A stretch of 64,000 nt of DNA from Citrobacter sp. MGH106 (GCF_001037495.1 NZ_KQ089822.1:992001-1056000); one strand, 5' to 3'; shown: positions 10,687 through 23,364, numbered from the stretch's first letter. The notes: generated by a model not told the origin, from the sequence alone. Numbers and translations: made by a program.

Positions 10687-10762
10687 GGGGCTATAGCTCA
10701 GCTGGGAGAGCGCCTGCATGGCATGCAGGAGGTCAGCGGTTCGATCCCGCTTAGCTCCACCA
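10687..10762 (+). tRNA. alaW: tRNA-Ala (anticodon GGC), copy 2
   Basis: Identical to copy 1 except for one compensated pair in the anticodon stem (CCTGC/GCAGG in place of CTTGC/GCAAG). Both partners changed, so the stem is kept and the gene is under selection. CCA is encoded. A terminator follows. Confidence 0.97.
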
Positions 10763-10770
10763 AAATTGAA

Positions 10771-10797
10771 GCCCTCGCTGAAAAGCGGGGGTTTTTT
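10771..10797 (+). terminator. Terminator after tRNA-Ala genes
   Basis: Stem CCCTCGCT-GAAA-AGCGGGGG, with one G-T pair, then six T. It begins nine bases after the end of the second tRNA. Confidence 0.88.
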
Positions 10798-10854
10798 GTT
10801 TCTACTTCCAGCCCGATTTCTCTTTTTTCCATTCAGATTGCTGAGTAACAGGCA

Positions 10855-10884
10855 TAAAAAAGCCGGGGAGAATCTCCCCGGCTT
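10855..10884 (-). terminator. Terminator of nupC
   Basis: On the minus strand the perfect stem GCCGGGGAG-ATT-CTCCCCGGC is followed by seven T. It lies 18 bases after the nupC stop. Confidence 0.92.
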
Positions 10885-10902
10885 TGTCACTGCGTGGCTG
10901 TT

Positions 10903-12105
10903 TTACAGCACCAGTGCTGCGATGGAAGCGGACAGTACGCTCACCAGCGTGGAGCCGTATACCAGTTTCAGACCAAAGCGGGAGACCACGTTGCCTTGCT
11001 CTTCGTTCAGGCCTTTGATTGCGCCTGCGATAATACCGATTGAAGAGAAGTTAGCGAAGGATACCAGGAACACAGAGAGGATGCCTTCAGCGCGCGGAGA
11101 GAGCGTTGAAGCGATTTTCTGCAGGTCCATCATCGCAACGAATTCGTTAGAAACCAGTTTAGTCGCCATGATACTACCTACCTGCAGTGCTTCGCTGGAC
11201 GGAACACCCATTACCCATGCGATAGGGTAGAAGATGTAGCCCAGGATACCCTGGAAGGAGATGCTGTAGCCAAACCAACCGGTAACGGTGGCGAACAGGG
11301 CGTTCAGAGCTGCAATCAGCGCGATGAAACCAATCAGCATTGCTGCAACGATAATCGCCACTTTGAAGCCCGCCAGAATGTATTCCCCCAGCATTTCGAA
11401 GAAGCTCTGCCCTTCGTGCAGGTTGGACATCTGGATATCTTCTTCACTGGCATCAACACGGTAAGGGTTGATCAGCGACAGTACGATAAAGGTGCTGAAC
11501 ATGTTCAGAACCAGCGCCGCAACGACGTATTTCGGTTCCAGCATGGTCATGTACGCGCCCACGATAGACATGGAAACGGTAGACATCGCCGTTGCAGCCA
11601 TGGTGTACATGCGGTTGCGTGACATTTTGCCCAGGATATCTTTATAGGCAATAAAGTTTTCAGACTGACCCAGGATCAGGGAGCTGACGGCGTTGAAGGA
11701 TTCCAGCTTGCCCATACCGTTCACTTTGGATAACAGGAAACCAATAGCGCGGATGATAACTGGCAGAACACGGATATGCTGCAAAATACCGATCAAGGCG
11801 GAAATGAAGACGATCGGGCAAAGCACTTTCAGGAAGAAGAATGCCAGACCTTTGTCGTTCATATTGCCAAAGACAAAGTTTGTCCCTTCATTAGCGAATC
11901 CGAGCAGTTTTTCAAACATTTCGGAGAAGCCTCTCACGAAGCCCAGGCCGACATCAGAGTTCAGGAAGAACCATGCCAGTAACACTTCGATAACAAGCAA
12001 TTGAATAACATAACGAATGCGGATTTTTTTACGGTCACTGCTTGCCAGCAGTGCGAGTACCGCAACGACGGCAAGGGCCAGGACAAAATGAAGAACGCGG
12101 TCCAT
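10903..12105 (-). CDS. nupC: Concentrative nucleoside:H+ symporter NupC
   Basis: Inner-membrane nucleoside transporter of 400 residues (CNT family), importing pyrimidine nucleosides and adenosine with protons. N-terminal helices are followed by the Nucleos_tra2 core with [11 protein letters not shown] near residue 146 and the C-terminal gate region with [23 protein letters not shown] near residues 300-320 (quoted in part for identification). Length and ends match the E. coli protein as I remember it. Upstream is a CRP-like site consistent with the CRP/CytR control known for nupC. In E. coli yfeA lies between nupC and the Ala tRNAs; it is missing here. Confidence 0.97.
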   Translation of the reverse strand: MDRVLHFVLALAVVAVLALLASSDRKKIRIRYVIQLLVIEVLLAWFFLNSDVGLGFVRGFSEMFEKLLGFANEGTNFVFGNMNDKGLAFFFLKVLCPIVFISALIGILQHIRVLPVIIRAIGFLLSKVNGMGKLESFNAVSSLILGQSENFIAYKDILGKMSRNRMYTMAATAMSTVSMSIVGAYMTMLEPKYVVAALVLNMFSTFIVLSLINPYRVDASEEDIQMSNLHEGQSFFEMLGEYILAGFKVAIIVAAMLIGFIALIAALNALFATVTGWFGYSISFQGILGYIFYPIAWVMGVPSSEALQVGSIMATKLVSNEFVAMMDLQKIASTLSPRAEGILSVFLVSFANFSSIGIIAGAIKGLNEEQGNVVSRFGLKLVYGSTLVSVLSASIAALVL

Positions 12106-12200
12106 ATTTGCTCCAAATATGAGGCAGGTTTAGTTTCCGTGCACATTCTATGTAACAACACCAAAGAAAACGAGATCAAACACACACTATAATAAGGACC

Positions 12201-12216
12201 TGTGACGAGATTCAAA
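12201..12216. promoter_or_regulatory. CRP-like site upstream of nupC
   Basis: TGTGACGAGATTCAAA matches the CRP half-sites TGTGA and TCACA at five and three of five positions with the correct 6-base spacing. nupC is CRP-CytR regulated in E. coli. No footprint can be seen from sequence, so this is a candidate. Confidence 0.5.
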
Positions 12217-12414
12217 ATTAGTGATCCGCGATACACTTCCGTTATGTTTAGTATGGAAGTGAAAAGTTATGTCATTGTGCTAATCTCATAACAATAATTA
12301 AACATCTCGCCGGTATTTCCAGATTTCTTATCAACCCATAGACCAACGCTATCAGAGAAATCAATTCAACCCATCAAAATGAATTTGATAATCATTCTCA
12401 ATAAGCGTAGCTTA

Positions 12415-12436
12415 AAACATAGCAAAGGCTATGTTT
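12415..12436 (+). promoter_or_regulatory. MntR box of mntH
   Basis: AAACATAGC-AAAG-GCTATGTTT is a perfect 9-base inverted repeat with a 4-base centre, and it matches the MntR operator known for E. coli mntH. It lies 14 bases before the mntH start codon, so Mn-MntR bound here would block transcription or its early steps. Confidence 0.92.
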
Positions 12437-12440
12437 CTGA

Positions 12441-13688
<1,248 letters not shown>

Positions 13689-13705
13689 CGGTTATCATTT
13701 CCTTC

Positions 13706-13730
13706 GGTTACCCGGTCGCGCCGGGTAACC
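13706..13730. terminator. Hairpin between mntH and the sugar ABC operon
   Basis: Perfect stem GGTTACCCGG-TCGCG-CCGGGTAACC between two convergent genes. No T-run follows directly on either strand, so it may be a weak terminator or an mRNA 3'-end stabiliser for both. Confidence 0.6.
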
Positions 13731-13737
13731 ATCTCGC

Positions 13738-14730
13738 TTATTTTTTATTTAAATGGCTACGATAGGTATCAAGTACCACTGCAACGATAATAACGGCTCC
13801 TGTGATAAAACGTTTTGTGGGCTCGCTGGCGCCAACTTGCGCCAGCCCTGCTGCCAGTACGGAAATAATCAACGCGCCAAGAAAAGTACAGATAATCGAG
13901 CCGCGTCCCCCCATCAGACTCGTGCCTCCAATCACGACAGCAGCAATAACCTGTAGCTCCATCCCCACGCCACTATTCGGGTCTGCCGCCTCGAGACGGG
14001 CCACCTGAAAGAGTGATGCCAGACCAGATAATCCACCCATCAGGGCAAAGACTGCGATCTTGTAGGGCCCGGGATTGATGCCTGATAACCGGACAGCTTC
14101 TTCATTGGTTCCAATACCAATTAAATGGCGGCCAAAAACGGTTCGGGTCAGTACCAAATGTCCGACAATAATGACGACGATCGCGATAATAAAAGAAGGG
14201 GAGACGCCAAAGAGAATCGGGTCGGCTAAATAATCATAAATAGAACCGATATAGGCAGTTCGGGAGTCAGTTAACTGGTATGCCGCCCCGCGGGCCATTT
14301 CCAGTACGCCCAGTGAGACGATAAAGGCTGGAATACGCCAGGCAACGGTAATCAGTCCCGTCAGTGCTCCAACTAATGTAGCGAGTGCTATGCCAGAAAG
14401 CGCGGCCAGCCATGGCGACCACTGGAAATTTAAATAGGTGACGCTGACTACCGCTGCGGCAAGAGCCAGCAACGAGCCAACCGAAAGGTCGATACCGGCA
14501 ATAATTAAGATAAACGTCATCCCTACCGACATGACGATTAAATCGGGGATCTGATTCGCAATAGTACTAAAGGTATTCATACTCAGAAAATGTGTACTGA
14601 GGCATGAAAACAGGACTATCATCGCCAATAATGCTCCGAGCAGCCCGATGTAGCTACTTAATCCTTTCCATGACGTCTGGGCCTTACCTTTCTCTGCTGC
14701 TGCTTGTTTTGTCGCAAAGTTGTTTTTCAT
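13738..14730 (-). CDS. Ribose-type sugar ABC transporter, permease (RbsC-like)
   Basis: Inner-membrane permease of 330 residues in the BPD_transp_2 (RbsC/AraH/XylH) family. A hydrophilic N-terminal stretch is followed by about 8-10 helices; the family motifs GIDLSVGSLLALAA near residue 84 and GGTSLMGGRGS near residue 267 are intact. Last gene of a four-gene minus-strand operon, 13 bases after the ATPase gene. It would form the channel for the sugar delivered by the binding protein encoded two genes upstream. The substrate cannot be read from sequence. Confidence 0.9.
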   Translation of the reverse strand: MKNNFATKQAAAEKGKAQTSWKGLSSYIGLLGALLAMIVLFSCLSTHFLSMNTFSTIANQIPDLIVMSVGMTFILIIAGIDLSVGSLLALAAAVVSVTYLNFQWSPWLAALSGIALATLVGALTGLITVAWRIPAFIVSLGVLEMARGAAYQLTDSRTAYIGSIYDYLADPILFGVSPSFIIAIVVIIVGHLVLTRTVFGRHLIGIGTNEEAVRLSGINPGPYKIAVFALMGGLSGLASLFQVARLEAADPNSGVGMELQVIAAVVIGGTSLMGGRGSIICTFLGALIISVLAAGLAQVGASEPTKRFITGAVIIVAVVLDTYRSHLNKK

Positions 14731-14743
14731 TTTTTATCCCCGG

Positions 14744-16270
14744 CTACTCGCTGACGGTATCTTCTGCATGTTGATATGCCGAAAATGCTGCCGCTAAAAT
14801 GCGATCCTGGCTCCAGTCATCACGCGTAAATGTGTTCACTAACTTGCCATCGGAAATTACCGCAATACGATCGCAAACGAGCATGAGTTCGCGCAGATCA
14901 CTGGAAACGACAACAACGCCTTTTCCCTTAGACGTCAACGTATTCAGCAACTGGTAAATATCCTGTTTAGCGCCGACATCAATACCGCGAGTGGGCTCAT
15001 CAAATAGGACAACTTCGCAGTCTCGTTCCAGCCATCGGCTAATCAAAACTTTTTGCTGGTTGCCGCCCGATAAACTCTCCACTGCCTGTGCTGTGTTTGT
15101 TGTACGAACAGCTAAACTTTTGATGTGTTTATTTGCTAACGTGGTTTCACTCAATGCGTTAACGACCGACAGATGACTTATTTTGTCGCTGTTGCCCAAT
15201 GAAATATTTGCTGCAACCGACTGGGGTAATAAAAGCCCTTCACCTTTACGATCTTCCGTGACTAATGCGATACCGTGTCGAATAGCCTCAGCAGGAGAAC
15301 GGATCGCTACGGGCTTTAATGGGGAGCCAATCAGCAAGCTGCCACTGTCGATTTTATCAGCGCCGAAAATAGCACGCAGAAGTTCTGTTCTGCCGGAGCC
15401 GACCAGACCGCTGATCCCTAACACCTCACCGCTGTACAATGTAAATGACGTATCCCGAATGATTTTCCCACGCTTAAAATTTTCCACTTTCAGGATGGGA
15501 TGACCTGCCTGACGTCCACTTAAATCAAATGAACTTTCTAAGTCGCGCCCGACCATCAGCGAAACAAGCTGATCGCTGGTATAACGTTTGATATCGTCCA
15601 CGCAAACCAAATGGCCATCTCGGAGTACGGCAATATCGTCAGCAATTATCGCTAACTCATCGAGACGGTGAGAAATATAAATGATTGAAACCCCACGGGC
15701 TTTAAACAGCGCTATCTGTTTAAACAGGAGTTCAACTTCACGACTACTGAGCATGGCCGTCGGTTCATCCAGAATAAGCACCCGACTTTCACCAATTAAG
15801 TTTCGTGCGATTTCGATCATCTGTTGATGACCAATACCCAGTTCACCTACCAGCGTATTAGGATCGACAGATTGAAGTCCAACCATTGCCATCACCGGGC
15901 GAGCCATTTCTGTTAACTTTTTCCGATCGATCCAGCCGAACCGATGGGGAAGTTGTTCGAGAAACAGGTTTTCCGCGACCGACAATGTAGGCAACAAATT
16001 GAGTTCTTGCATAACCATGCGAACACCCAACTTTTCTGCTTCTTTTCGGGTAGCGGGGGCGTAAGGTTGACCCTGATAAATCATCTGCCCGGTAGTTGCG
16101 CTAGTTAGTCCGCCAATAATTTTTGATAATGTACTTTTCCCGGCACCGTTTTCTCCCGTCAGGGCCAATACTTTTCCTGGATATAATGCTAGCGTCACAT
16201 CTACCAGGACAGGTTCACTATAGGTTTTACCTACTCCCTGTATTGTGAGGATCTCTTGCCCACTTTTCAT
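14744..16270 (-). CDS. Ribose-type sugar ABC transporter, ATPase (RbsA-like)
   Basis: Fused double ATPase of 508 residues. The N-terminal half has Walker A GENGAGKST near residue 39, an ABC signature replaced by the ELGIGHQQMIEIAR form near residue 143, and Walker B VLILDEPTAML. The C-terminal half has a degenerate Walker A (GLVGSGRTELL) with a good signature SGGNQQKV near residue 400, the usual asymmetry of RbsA/MglA proteins. It powers import with the adjacent permease. The spacing to the binding-protein gene is 81 bases, and both are on the same strand. Confidence 0.92.
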   Translation of the reverse strand: MKSGQEILTIQGVGKTYSEPVLVDVTLALYPGKVLALTGENGAGKSTLSKIIGGLTSATTGQMIYQGQPYAPATRKEAEKLGVRMVMQELNLLPTLSVAENLFLEQLPHRFGWIDRKKLTEMARPVMAMVGLQSVDPNTLVGELGIGHQQMIEIARNLIGESRVLILDEPTAMLSSREVELLFKQIALFKARGVSIIYISHRLDELAIIADDIAVLRDGHLVCVDDIKRYTSDQLVSLMVGRDLESSFDLSGRQAGHPILKVENFKRGKIIRDTSFTLYSGEVLGISGLVGSGRTELLRAIFGADKIDSGSLLIGSPLKPVAIRSPAEAIRHGIALVTEDRKGEGLLLPQSVAANISLGNSDKISHLSVVNALSETTLANKHIKSLAVRTTNTAQAVESLSGGNQQKVLISRWLERDCEVVLFDEPTRGIDVGAKQDIYQLLNTLTSKGKGVVVVSSDLRELMLVCDRIAVISDGKLVNTFTRDDWSQDRILAAAFSAYQHAEDTVSE

Positions 16271-16351
16271 ATTCTGGCCTTATCCGGTAAGCCGCTCTGA
16301 TACCCAAATAATTGCAATACCACAGCGGCACACTGTTTTACGGTTATTAAC

Positions 16352-17314
16352 TTATTGTTTAACGATAAGTTTTATTGGCGTTTCAACGTTGCTGGAGAGC
16401 TCACTCTGTTTTTTGCCATTTTTTAACGCATCAAGTGCGGCATCAATTCCAAATACGGCTTGTTGCGAAGCAAATTGATCTGCGGTTGCTAAAACACGGC
16501 CATCATTTAACATAGGCTTAATCGCTTCGATATTGTCATAACCAACCACCAGAACCTGGCCTTTTTTCCCGGCAGAGCGAATTGCAGAAACTGCGCCTAA
16601 TGCCATATTGTCGTTATCTGCCAACAGTGCTTTGATATCGGGGTATTCACTCAGCATTGCAGCGGCCACTGCATTAGCGTTGTTAATTTCCCATTGACCA
16701 GATTGAACGGAAACTACTTTCATTCCGCCTTGTGCCATTGCGTTCTGGAAGCCGAGGGTACGTTGCTGAGAGTTACTGGAGGTTGGGATGCCTTCAATAA
16801 TACCGACCTGATCGCCTGGTTTAAGGTGCTTCGCTAAATAATCACCAATTTCTTTTGCGCCTTTTTGGTTATCCGGGCCAACAAAAGGAATGTTGAGATT
16901 TTTATCTTTGAGTACACCGTCATCAAATTTATTATCAATGTTGATGACAATGATACCTGCATCAATCGCTTTTTTAATGACAGGCACAAGGGCTTTAGAG
17001 TCTGATGGCGCAATGATGATAGCATCGGCTTTAGAGACGATCATTTGCTCTACGATCTGGATTTGATTTGCCGTATCCGTTTCGTTTTTGATGCCGTTAG
17101 AAATCAAGTCAAACTTGTCGGCGTTTTTTTTCTGATAATCTTTTGCTCCTGTTTCCATTGTCAGGAAAAACTCATTTGCCAGTGATTTCATGACCAGCGC
17201 GACTTTAGGTTTATGTGTCTGCGTATCGGCGGCAAAAGCAGGTACGGTGAAGGTGGCGGAAAGCGCTAAGCCGACAGTTGCACCGATCACACGATAAAAC
17301 ATTTTATTTTTCAT
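16352..17314 (-). CDS. Periplasmic sugar-binding protein (RbsB-like)
   Basis: Peripla_BP_4 family protein of 320 residues. A clear Sec signal peptide (MKNKMFYRVIGATVGLALSA, ending near PAFAAD at residue 29) precedes a two-lobed binding domain. Visible family blocks are KSLANEFFLTMETGAKDYQK near residue 44, a cleft-lining NIDNKFDD near residue 125, and a conserved Asp in LLADNDNMALGA near residue 232. It binds the substrate in the periplasm and delivers it to the permease. Ribose, allose or a related sugar is plausible; I do not know which. Confidence 0.9.
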   Translation of the reverse strand: MKNKMFYRVIGATVGLALSATFTVPAFAADTQTHKPKVALVMKSLANEFFLTMETGAKDYQKKNADKFDLISNGIKNETDTANQIQIVEQMIVSKADAIIIAPSDSKALVPVIKKAIDAGIIVINIDNKFDDGVLKDKNLNIPFVGPDNQKGAKEIGDYLAKHLKPGDQVGIIEGIPTSSNSQQRTLGFQNAMAQGGMKVVSVQSGQWEINNANAVAAAMLSEYPDIKALLADNDNMALGAVSAIRSAGKKGQVLVVGYDNIEAIKPMLNDGRVLATADQFASQQAVFGIDAALDALKNGKKQSELSSNVETPIKLIVKQ

Positions 17315-17359
17315 GAAATTATCCTATAGGTGTAGGGGGCTAAATAATGCTCTAGACAG

Positions 17360-18565
17360 TTACTGCATACGATGATAAACGAGCGAATTACTGGGCATGT
17401 TTGATGCACCTTTACGTTCAACTTTCAACGATGCAAACGCAGAAGCATATTGCGCTGCATTGATGAGTCCTTTACCGTTTGCAATACATGCAGCCAGTGC
17501 CCCGGTAAAGGCATCGCCTGCTCCACTGGTATCGACAACGGCTGATTTATAGGCCGGAATATGAGTATAAGTTTTGCCATCAAAGATCAGACAACCGTCG
17601 CTACCTAACGTGATAATGACGCATTTTGCGCCCTGGATATGAATGCTCTTGGCGGCATTTTTTGCTGAATAAATATCAACTATGTTGATACCTGACAACG
17701 CTTCAGCTTCAATTTTATTCGGTGTGATAATATCGATTAAATGCAATATTTCTTTGATCTCGGAAACATAGGGAGCGGGATTCAGAACAACCAGAGATTT
17801 TCCGAGTTTTGCCTGCATGACGGCAAAGCGAGTGATAGGAAAATTATTTTCCAGTTGGGTTAAAAAAACTTTGCAATTACGAATGGTATCTATATCCAAT
17901 AAAATATCTTCCTGGGTGAAAGTTTCATTGGCCCCAAGATCGATACTGATCATATTGTCTCCAGTGGCACCTGAAACCCAAACCATTGCAATTCCAGTGG
18001 AGGACATTTCATTTTCAAAAAAAGAGAAAGATGAAATTTCAGTGTTCGTTAAGTATCTTTTTGCTTTTTTCGAAAACTCATCTGTACCTAATTTAACAGT
18101 AAGATGAACATTGTTATTGATTTTGGCTGCAGCAACCGCCTGGTTTGTACCTTTCCCTCCGGCATAAAAATGGGTTGCAGAGGCGCGTATGGTCTGGCCA
18201 ATCTGAGGGAACGTTGAAGTTTCAGAGACAATATCTATATTAAATGAACCCAGTATGTAAATGCTTTCATCAATATAGTTATTTTGTTTGGTACGGGTAG
18301 AAATCGTTGTGATTTCCTTATGGCTTTTGAACCCGTTCAATATTGTATTTGTGAAAGATTGTTCAAATAAAGATTCATCAGGTGTGTTGTTTAATTGCGC
18401 GCCGCCATGGAATAATGAAAAAAGAGTATTCTGACTTAACTCATTTAAGTCATTACGGATCGTGCGAGTCGTAACTGATAATTCCTTTGCTAATTCGCTA
18501 ACATAAACCTTTTTATCGGTTACCAGCTTAACCCGAATGGCCTTTTGTCTTTCTTGTTTTTTCAT
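17360..18565 (-). CDS. DeoR-type HTH fused to ribokinase-like PfkB kinase
   Basis: Protein of 401 residues in two parts. Residues 1-60 form a DeoR-type winged HTH (RQKAIRVKL, VYVSELAKELSVTTRTIRND, then FSLFHGGA). From about residue 100 the chain is a complete PfkB/ribokinase domain with GGKGTNQAVAAAK near residue 135 and the catalytic signature DTSGAGDAF near residue 345, which holds the base Asp. It is the first gene of the ABC operon, so one polypeptide may both phosphorylate the imported sugar and repress or activate its own operon. E. coli YeiI is a kinase with an N-terminal HTH and is the nearest precedent I know. No RbsD-like mutarotase gene is present. Confidence 0.85.
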   Translation of the reverse strand: MKKQERQKAIRVKLVTDKKVYVSELAKELSVTTRTIRNDLNELSQNTLFSLFHGGAQLNNTPDESLFEQSFTNTILNGFKSHKEITTISTRTKQNNYIDESIYILGSFNIDIVSETSTFPQIGQTIRASATHFYAGGKGTNQAVAAAKINNNVHLTVKLGTDEFSKKAKRYLTNTEISSFSFFENEMSSTGIAMVWVSGATGDNMISIDLGANETFTQEDILLDIDTIRNCKVFLTQLENNFPITRFAVMQAKLGKSLVVLNPAPYVSEIKEILHLIDIITPNKIEAEALSGINIVDIYSAKNAAKSIHIQGAKCVIITLGSDGCLIFDGKTYTHIPAYKSAVVDTSGAGDAFTGALAACIANGKGLINAAQYASAFASLKVERKGASNMPSNSLVYHRMQ

Positions 18566-18640
18566 TGGCGCTCACCCCAGGTTTTATATTATTAAATTAA
18601 TGTTAACGTTTATCGCGTAAAGTTCAAAAAAAACACGATT

Positions 18641-18663
18641 AATCGGAATTTTTTTTTCCGATT
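18641..18663. repeat. T-loop inverted repeat upstream of the sugar operon
   Basis: AATCGGAA-TTTTTTT-TTCCGATT lies 76-98 bases upstream of the HTH-kinase start codon. The position suits an operator for that protein, but a terminator for something else is equally possible. The surrounding 18566-18840 stretch is AT-rich and has no credible gene. Confidence 0.4.
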
Positions 18664-18840
18664 TTGTGAATTTGTGAAATGAACCGGAAAGATGGAGGAC
18701 GCTCTGGGGGGCTATTGTGGCTGTACGTAATCCAGCGTTTGGGAAAGTGTTACGCAAAAAGGGTCCATGTACAAACATGAACCCTATGTATATCGATGGT
18801 TTGTGTGAATACTGCCCCGGATGATGGGGGATTTGTTACA

Positions 18841-19167
18841 TTAATGATGGTGTTTGTGGCCTCGCCCGCGACCACGATGGTCATCACGATCGTTCCAGCC
18901 TTCACGATAACCGCGCTCGTAAGCTTTGCGTTTATCCCAGCCACGATGGTATCCATTGTCATGACGCCACCAACGATTTTTGCGCCACTCATAATTATGG
19001 TGCCAGTAATCCCGGTCGCGCCAGCGCCCGCCGTCCCAGTAGTTGCCGTAATTGTCGCGATCGCCAATTTGTAATTTAATCGACGGTAGCAGGGTGATTT
19101 CGCCAGCGTTTGCGGCCAGCGGTGCAAAAGCCATTAAGACTGCCGCCAGAATCAGTGACCTGAACAT
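18841..19167 (-). CDS. ypeC: DUF2502 periplasmic protein YpeC
   Basis: Small secreted protein of 108 residues with a signal peptide ([20 protein letters not shown], cleavage after NAG near residue 22). The mature part is strikingly rich in Trp, Arg, Asp, Tyr and His ([20 protein letters not shown]) and ends in a His-rich tail. It matches E. coli YpeC in length and sequence as I recall it; function is unknown. The composition could suit metal or envelope binding, which is speculation. Confidence 0.93.
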   Translation of the reverse strand: MFRSLILAAVLMAFAPLAANAGEITLLPSIKLQIGDRDNYGNYWDGGRWRDRDYWHHNYEWRKNRWWRHDNGYHRGWDKRKAYERGYREGWNDRDDHRGRGRGHKHHH

Positions 19168-19295
19168 TCTTTCTCTCCTTCACGATCGAGCCGTAGCCGG
19201 CCTGTTAACGCAATATTACGGGGCAGTAAAGCCCCGTTTCATCGCCTTAACTCTTAAATCCTGAGAGAGAGCACTTTTTGTTAATAAATGTGTCT

Positions 19296-20294
19296 TTATT
19301 TCAACCGACCCAGAATGGCATCAATCTCTGCACATTCTGCCGGTGAGAAATGACGGTTTGCCAGCATGCCGACAGCGTCTTCAATTTGCGCCGGTTTGCT
19401 GGCACCAATCAGCACTGAGGTGACTTTGTCTTCCCGTAACACCCAGGCCAGCGCCATCTGGGAGAGCTTTTGTCCTCGCCGCTCAGCCAGTTCATTCAAC
19501 AAACGAACTTTGTTTAATTTTTCCGCAGTAATTTGGTCCGGATTAAGAAAACGGCTGCCGCTTGCTGCACGAGAATCCGCAGGAATACCGTTCAGGTAGC
19601 GATCGGTTAATTGTCCACCTGCCAGCGGTGAGAAGGCGATACTGCCAACTCCTTTCTCCTGCAGCAGTGAGAGTAAACCTCCTTCAACCCAGCGTTCAAA
19701 CATGGAATATTTGGGCTGGTGGATAAGGCATGGAGTCCCTAAATCGTTGAGGATTTCAATGGCCTGTCTGGCAAGGTCGGCAGGATAGTTAGACAGCCCG
19801 ACATACAGCGCTTTGCCCTGACGGACAATATGATCCAGTGCCTTCATGGTTTCTGTAAGCGGTGTTTCAGGATCGGGACGATGGTGATAGAAGATATCAA
19901 CATATTCCAGACCCATGCGTTTCAGGCTTTGGTCGAGGCTGGCTATCAGATATTTACGCGAACCCCAGTCGCCGTAGGGACCATCCCACATGGTGTAGCC
20001 TGCTTTGGTGGAAATGATGAGTTCATCCCGCCACGGTAAAAAATCTTCCTGCAGAATGCGTCCGAAATTTCGCTCAGCCGAGCCCGGTGGCGGCCCGTAG
20101 TTATTGGCGAGATCAAAATGGGTGATCCCCAGATCGAAAGCGCGCTGTAACAGGCTCCGGCTGTTCTCGACTTGCGTGGTGTCACCAAAATTGTGCCACA
20201 GGCCAAGAGAGATAACCGGTAGTTTTAACCCGCTTTGACCGCAGCGGCGGTACTCCATTGTCTGATAGCGATTTTCATCAGCGCGATAAACCAT
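19296..20294 (-). CDS. Aldo/keto reductase (YghZ/AKR14-like)
   Basis: NADPH-dependent oxidoreductase of 332 residues with the (beta/alpha)8 aldo-keto reductase fold. Catalytic tetrad positions are visible: Asp in THFDLANNYG and its Tyr (near residues 60-66), Lys in IISTKAGY (near residue 97), and His in DIFYHHRPDP (near residue 138). The insert NYGPPPGSAERNFG is typical of the L-glyceraldehyde-3-phosphate reductase YghZ branch. An equivalent gene sits next to ipdC in Salmonella, to my memory. Divergent from ipdC with a 181-base shared upstream region. Confidence 0.88.
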   Translation of the reverse strand: MVYRADENRYQTMEYRRCGQSGLKLPVISLGLWHNFGDTTQVENSRSLLQRAFDLGITHFDLANNYGPPPGSAERNFGRILQEDFLPWRDELIISTKAGYTMWDGPYGDWGSRKYLIASLDQSLKRMGLEYVDIFYHHRPDPETPLTETMKALDHIVRQGKALYVGLSNYPADLARQAIEILNDLGTPCLIHQPKYSMFERWVEGGLLSLLQEKGVGSIAFSPLAGGQLTDRYLNGIPADSRAASGSRFLNPDQITAEKLNKVRLLNELAERRGQKLSQMALAWVLREDKVTSVLIGASKPAQIEDAVGMLANRHFSPAECAEIDAILGRLK

Positions 20295-20358
20295 GTAGCC
20301 CCCATTCCAGATAGTGAGAGTTTCAGTGTATACGTTTACACAAGTCAGGCCTCAATGA

Positions 20359-22128
<1,770 letters not shown>

Positions 22129-23364
22129 CTATTTATCCGGGTGATTGGCGATCATCATCGGTTTACCTGCCAACAGCAACCAGGCGGGAAGCATAACGAT
22201 ACACAACAGCGGCAGCAGGGTGGTGTCTGGCACCACCACTGCGGCCATAAACAGACTCAGCCAGGCATCGCGTGTGACAACCAAGACCAGCCCCAGAATG
22301 GCACAGGAGACGGTGATTGCTGCCGGTACGGTTTCAACATGGGCGTGTAGCATAAGTCCCAGCGCCACACCCACGAATACCGCCGGGAAAATACGCCCAC
22401 CGCGAAAACCGCTGGCGGCGGCAACCACCAGCGCGGCCAGTTTAATCACCGCGAGCATAAAATAGTCTGAGGCACCCAGAGTCTGGCTAAACGCCATTTG
22501 CTGCATTTCATCCAGCCCCTTAAACAAAGTAAGTGGCCCACCAATAACGCCTAATATGCCGAGGATAAATCCCCCAACACCGAGGATCAGCACCGGGTGT
22601 TTCAATTGATGCATCAACTGGTGCAAACGTGGCAAACACCAGACCGCCACCATACCTGCCGCAATAGCAATGGCGGCGACAATGGCACCGCTAAAAATAT
22701 CGGTCAGATGCATCTGTGAGTAGTGTTCAATGGGCAACGAAAAATGAGGATGAAAGAACAGGCTGGTTGTCAGTGATCCCGCTGCTGCGGCCAGCAATGG
22801 CGCAAACAGACGATCCCACAAGGGAACATCGTTAGAGTTGTTCAATGTTTGCGAGAACACCAGCGCTGCGGCGACAGGGGTGCCAAACAGCGCGCCAATG
22901 GTGCCAGCAGAAGCGAGAATGGTCCAGTCCAGCTTATCAACACGGGGAAACAGCCGAACGCCAATGGCCACTGCCAGCGCGATATTCACGGTCATAATCG
23001 GATGCTCTGGCCCCAGACTGACCCCGCCCGCGAGGCCGAGGATCAGTGCGGCCAGCAGGCCCGGCAGTGCTGAAGTTGATACTGGCATACCGATCAGTGG
23101 TTCACAGGCAGGATCCGGGCCTGCATGACCCTGGCTGTAGCGAATCACTAAGCCGACCATTATCCCGGTAAGCGTAAGCATGCCGATGATCCAAACCGGA
23201 GAGTCATTGGCAATGCCAATACTGACGGGCAGACGCTCCCATAAAAATTGCTGTAAAACAGAGGCCACTTTCATTACTGCGATCAACACCAGACTGGAGG
23301 CGATGCCAATAATCAGCGCGGGGGTTGATAATAACAGCATCGTTCTGGCACGCGGATGGAGCAT
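22129..23364 (-). CDS. yfeO: CLC-type ion channel/transporter YfeO
   Basis: Polytopic membrane protein of 411 residues in the voltage-gated chloride channel superfamily. The selectivity-filter region reads [12 protein letters not shown] near residue 115, a variant of the canonical GxxGP block, and a second filter segment is [14 protein letters not shown] near residue 325. In CLC exchangers a Glu in the GREGP position acts as the gate; the Glu of GPEHP is the likely equivalent. Function in E. coli is unassigned. Convergent with ipdC; the genes abut. Confidence 0.92.
   Translation of the reverse strand: MLHPRARTMLLLSTPALIIGIASSLVLIAVMKVASVLQQFLWERLPVSIGIANDSPVWIIGMLTLTGIMVGLVIRYSQGHAGPDPACEPLIGMPVSTSALPGLLAALILGLAGGVSLGPEHPIMTVNIALAVAIGVRLFPRVDKLDWTILASAGTIGALFGTPVAAALVFSQTLNNSNDVPLWDRLFAPLLAAAAGSLTTSLFFHPHFSLPIEHYSQMHLTDIFSGAIVAAIAIAAGMVAVWCLPRLHQLMHQLKHPVLILGVGGFILGILGVIGGPLTLFKGLDEMQQMAFSQTLGASDYFMLAVIKLAALVVAAASGFRGGRIFPAVFVGVALGLMLHAHVETVPAAITVSCAILGLVLVVTRDAWLSLFMAAVVVPDTTLLPLLCIVMLPAWLLLAGKPMMIANHPDK

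Noticed and set aside
20327-20340. Upstream TGTATACGTTTACA as a second strong TyrR box
   Set aside because: Spacing is 14 rather than 18 bases and the left half is poor, so I count it only as a weak partial element.
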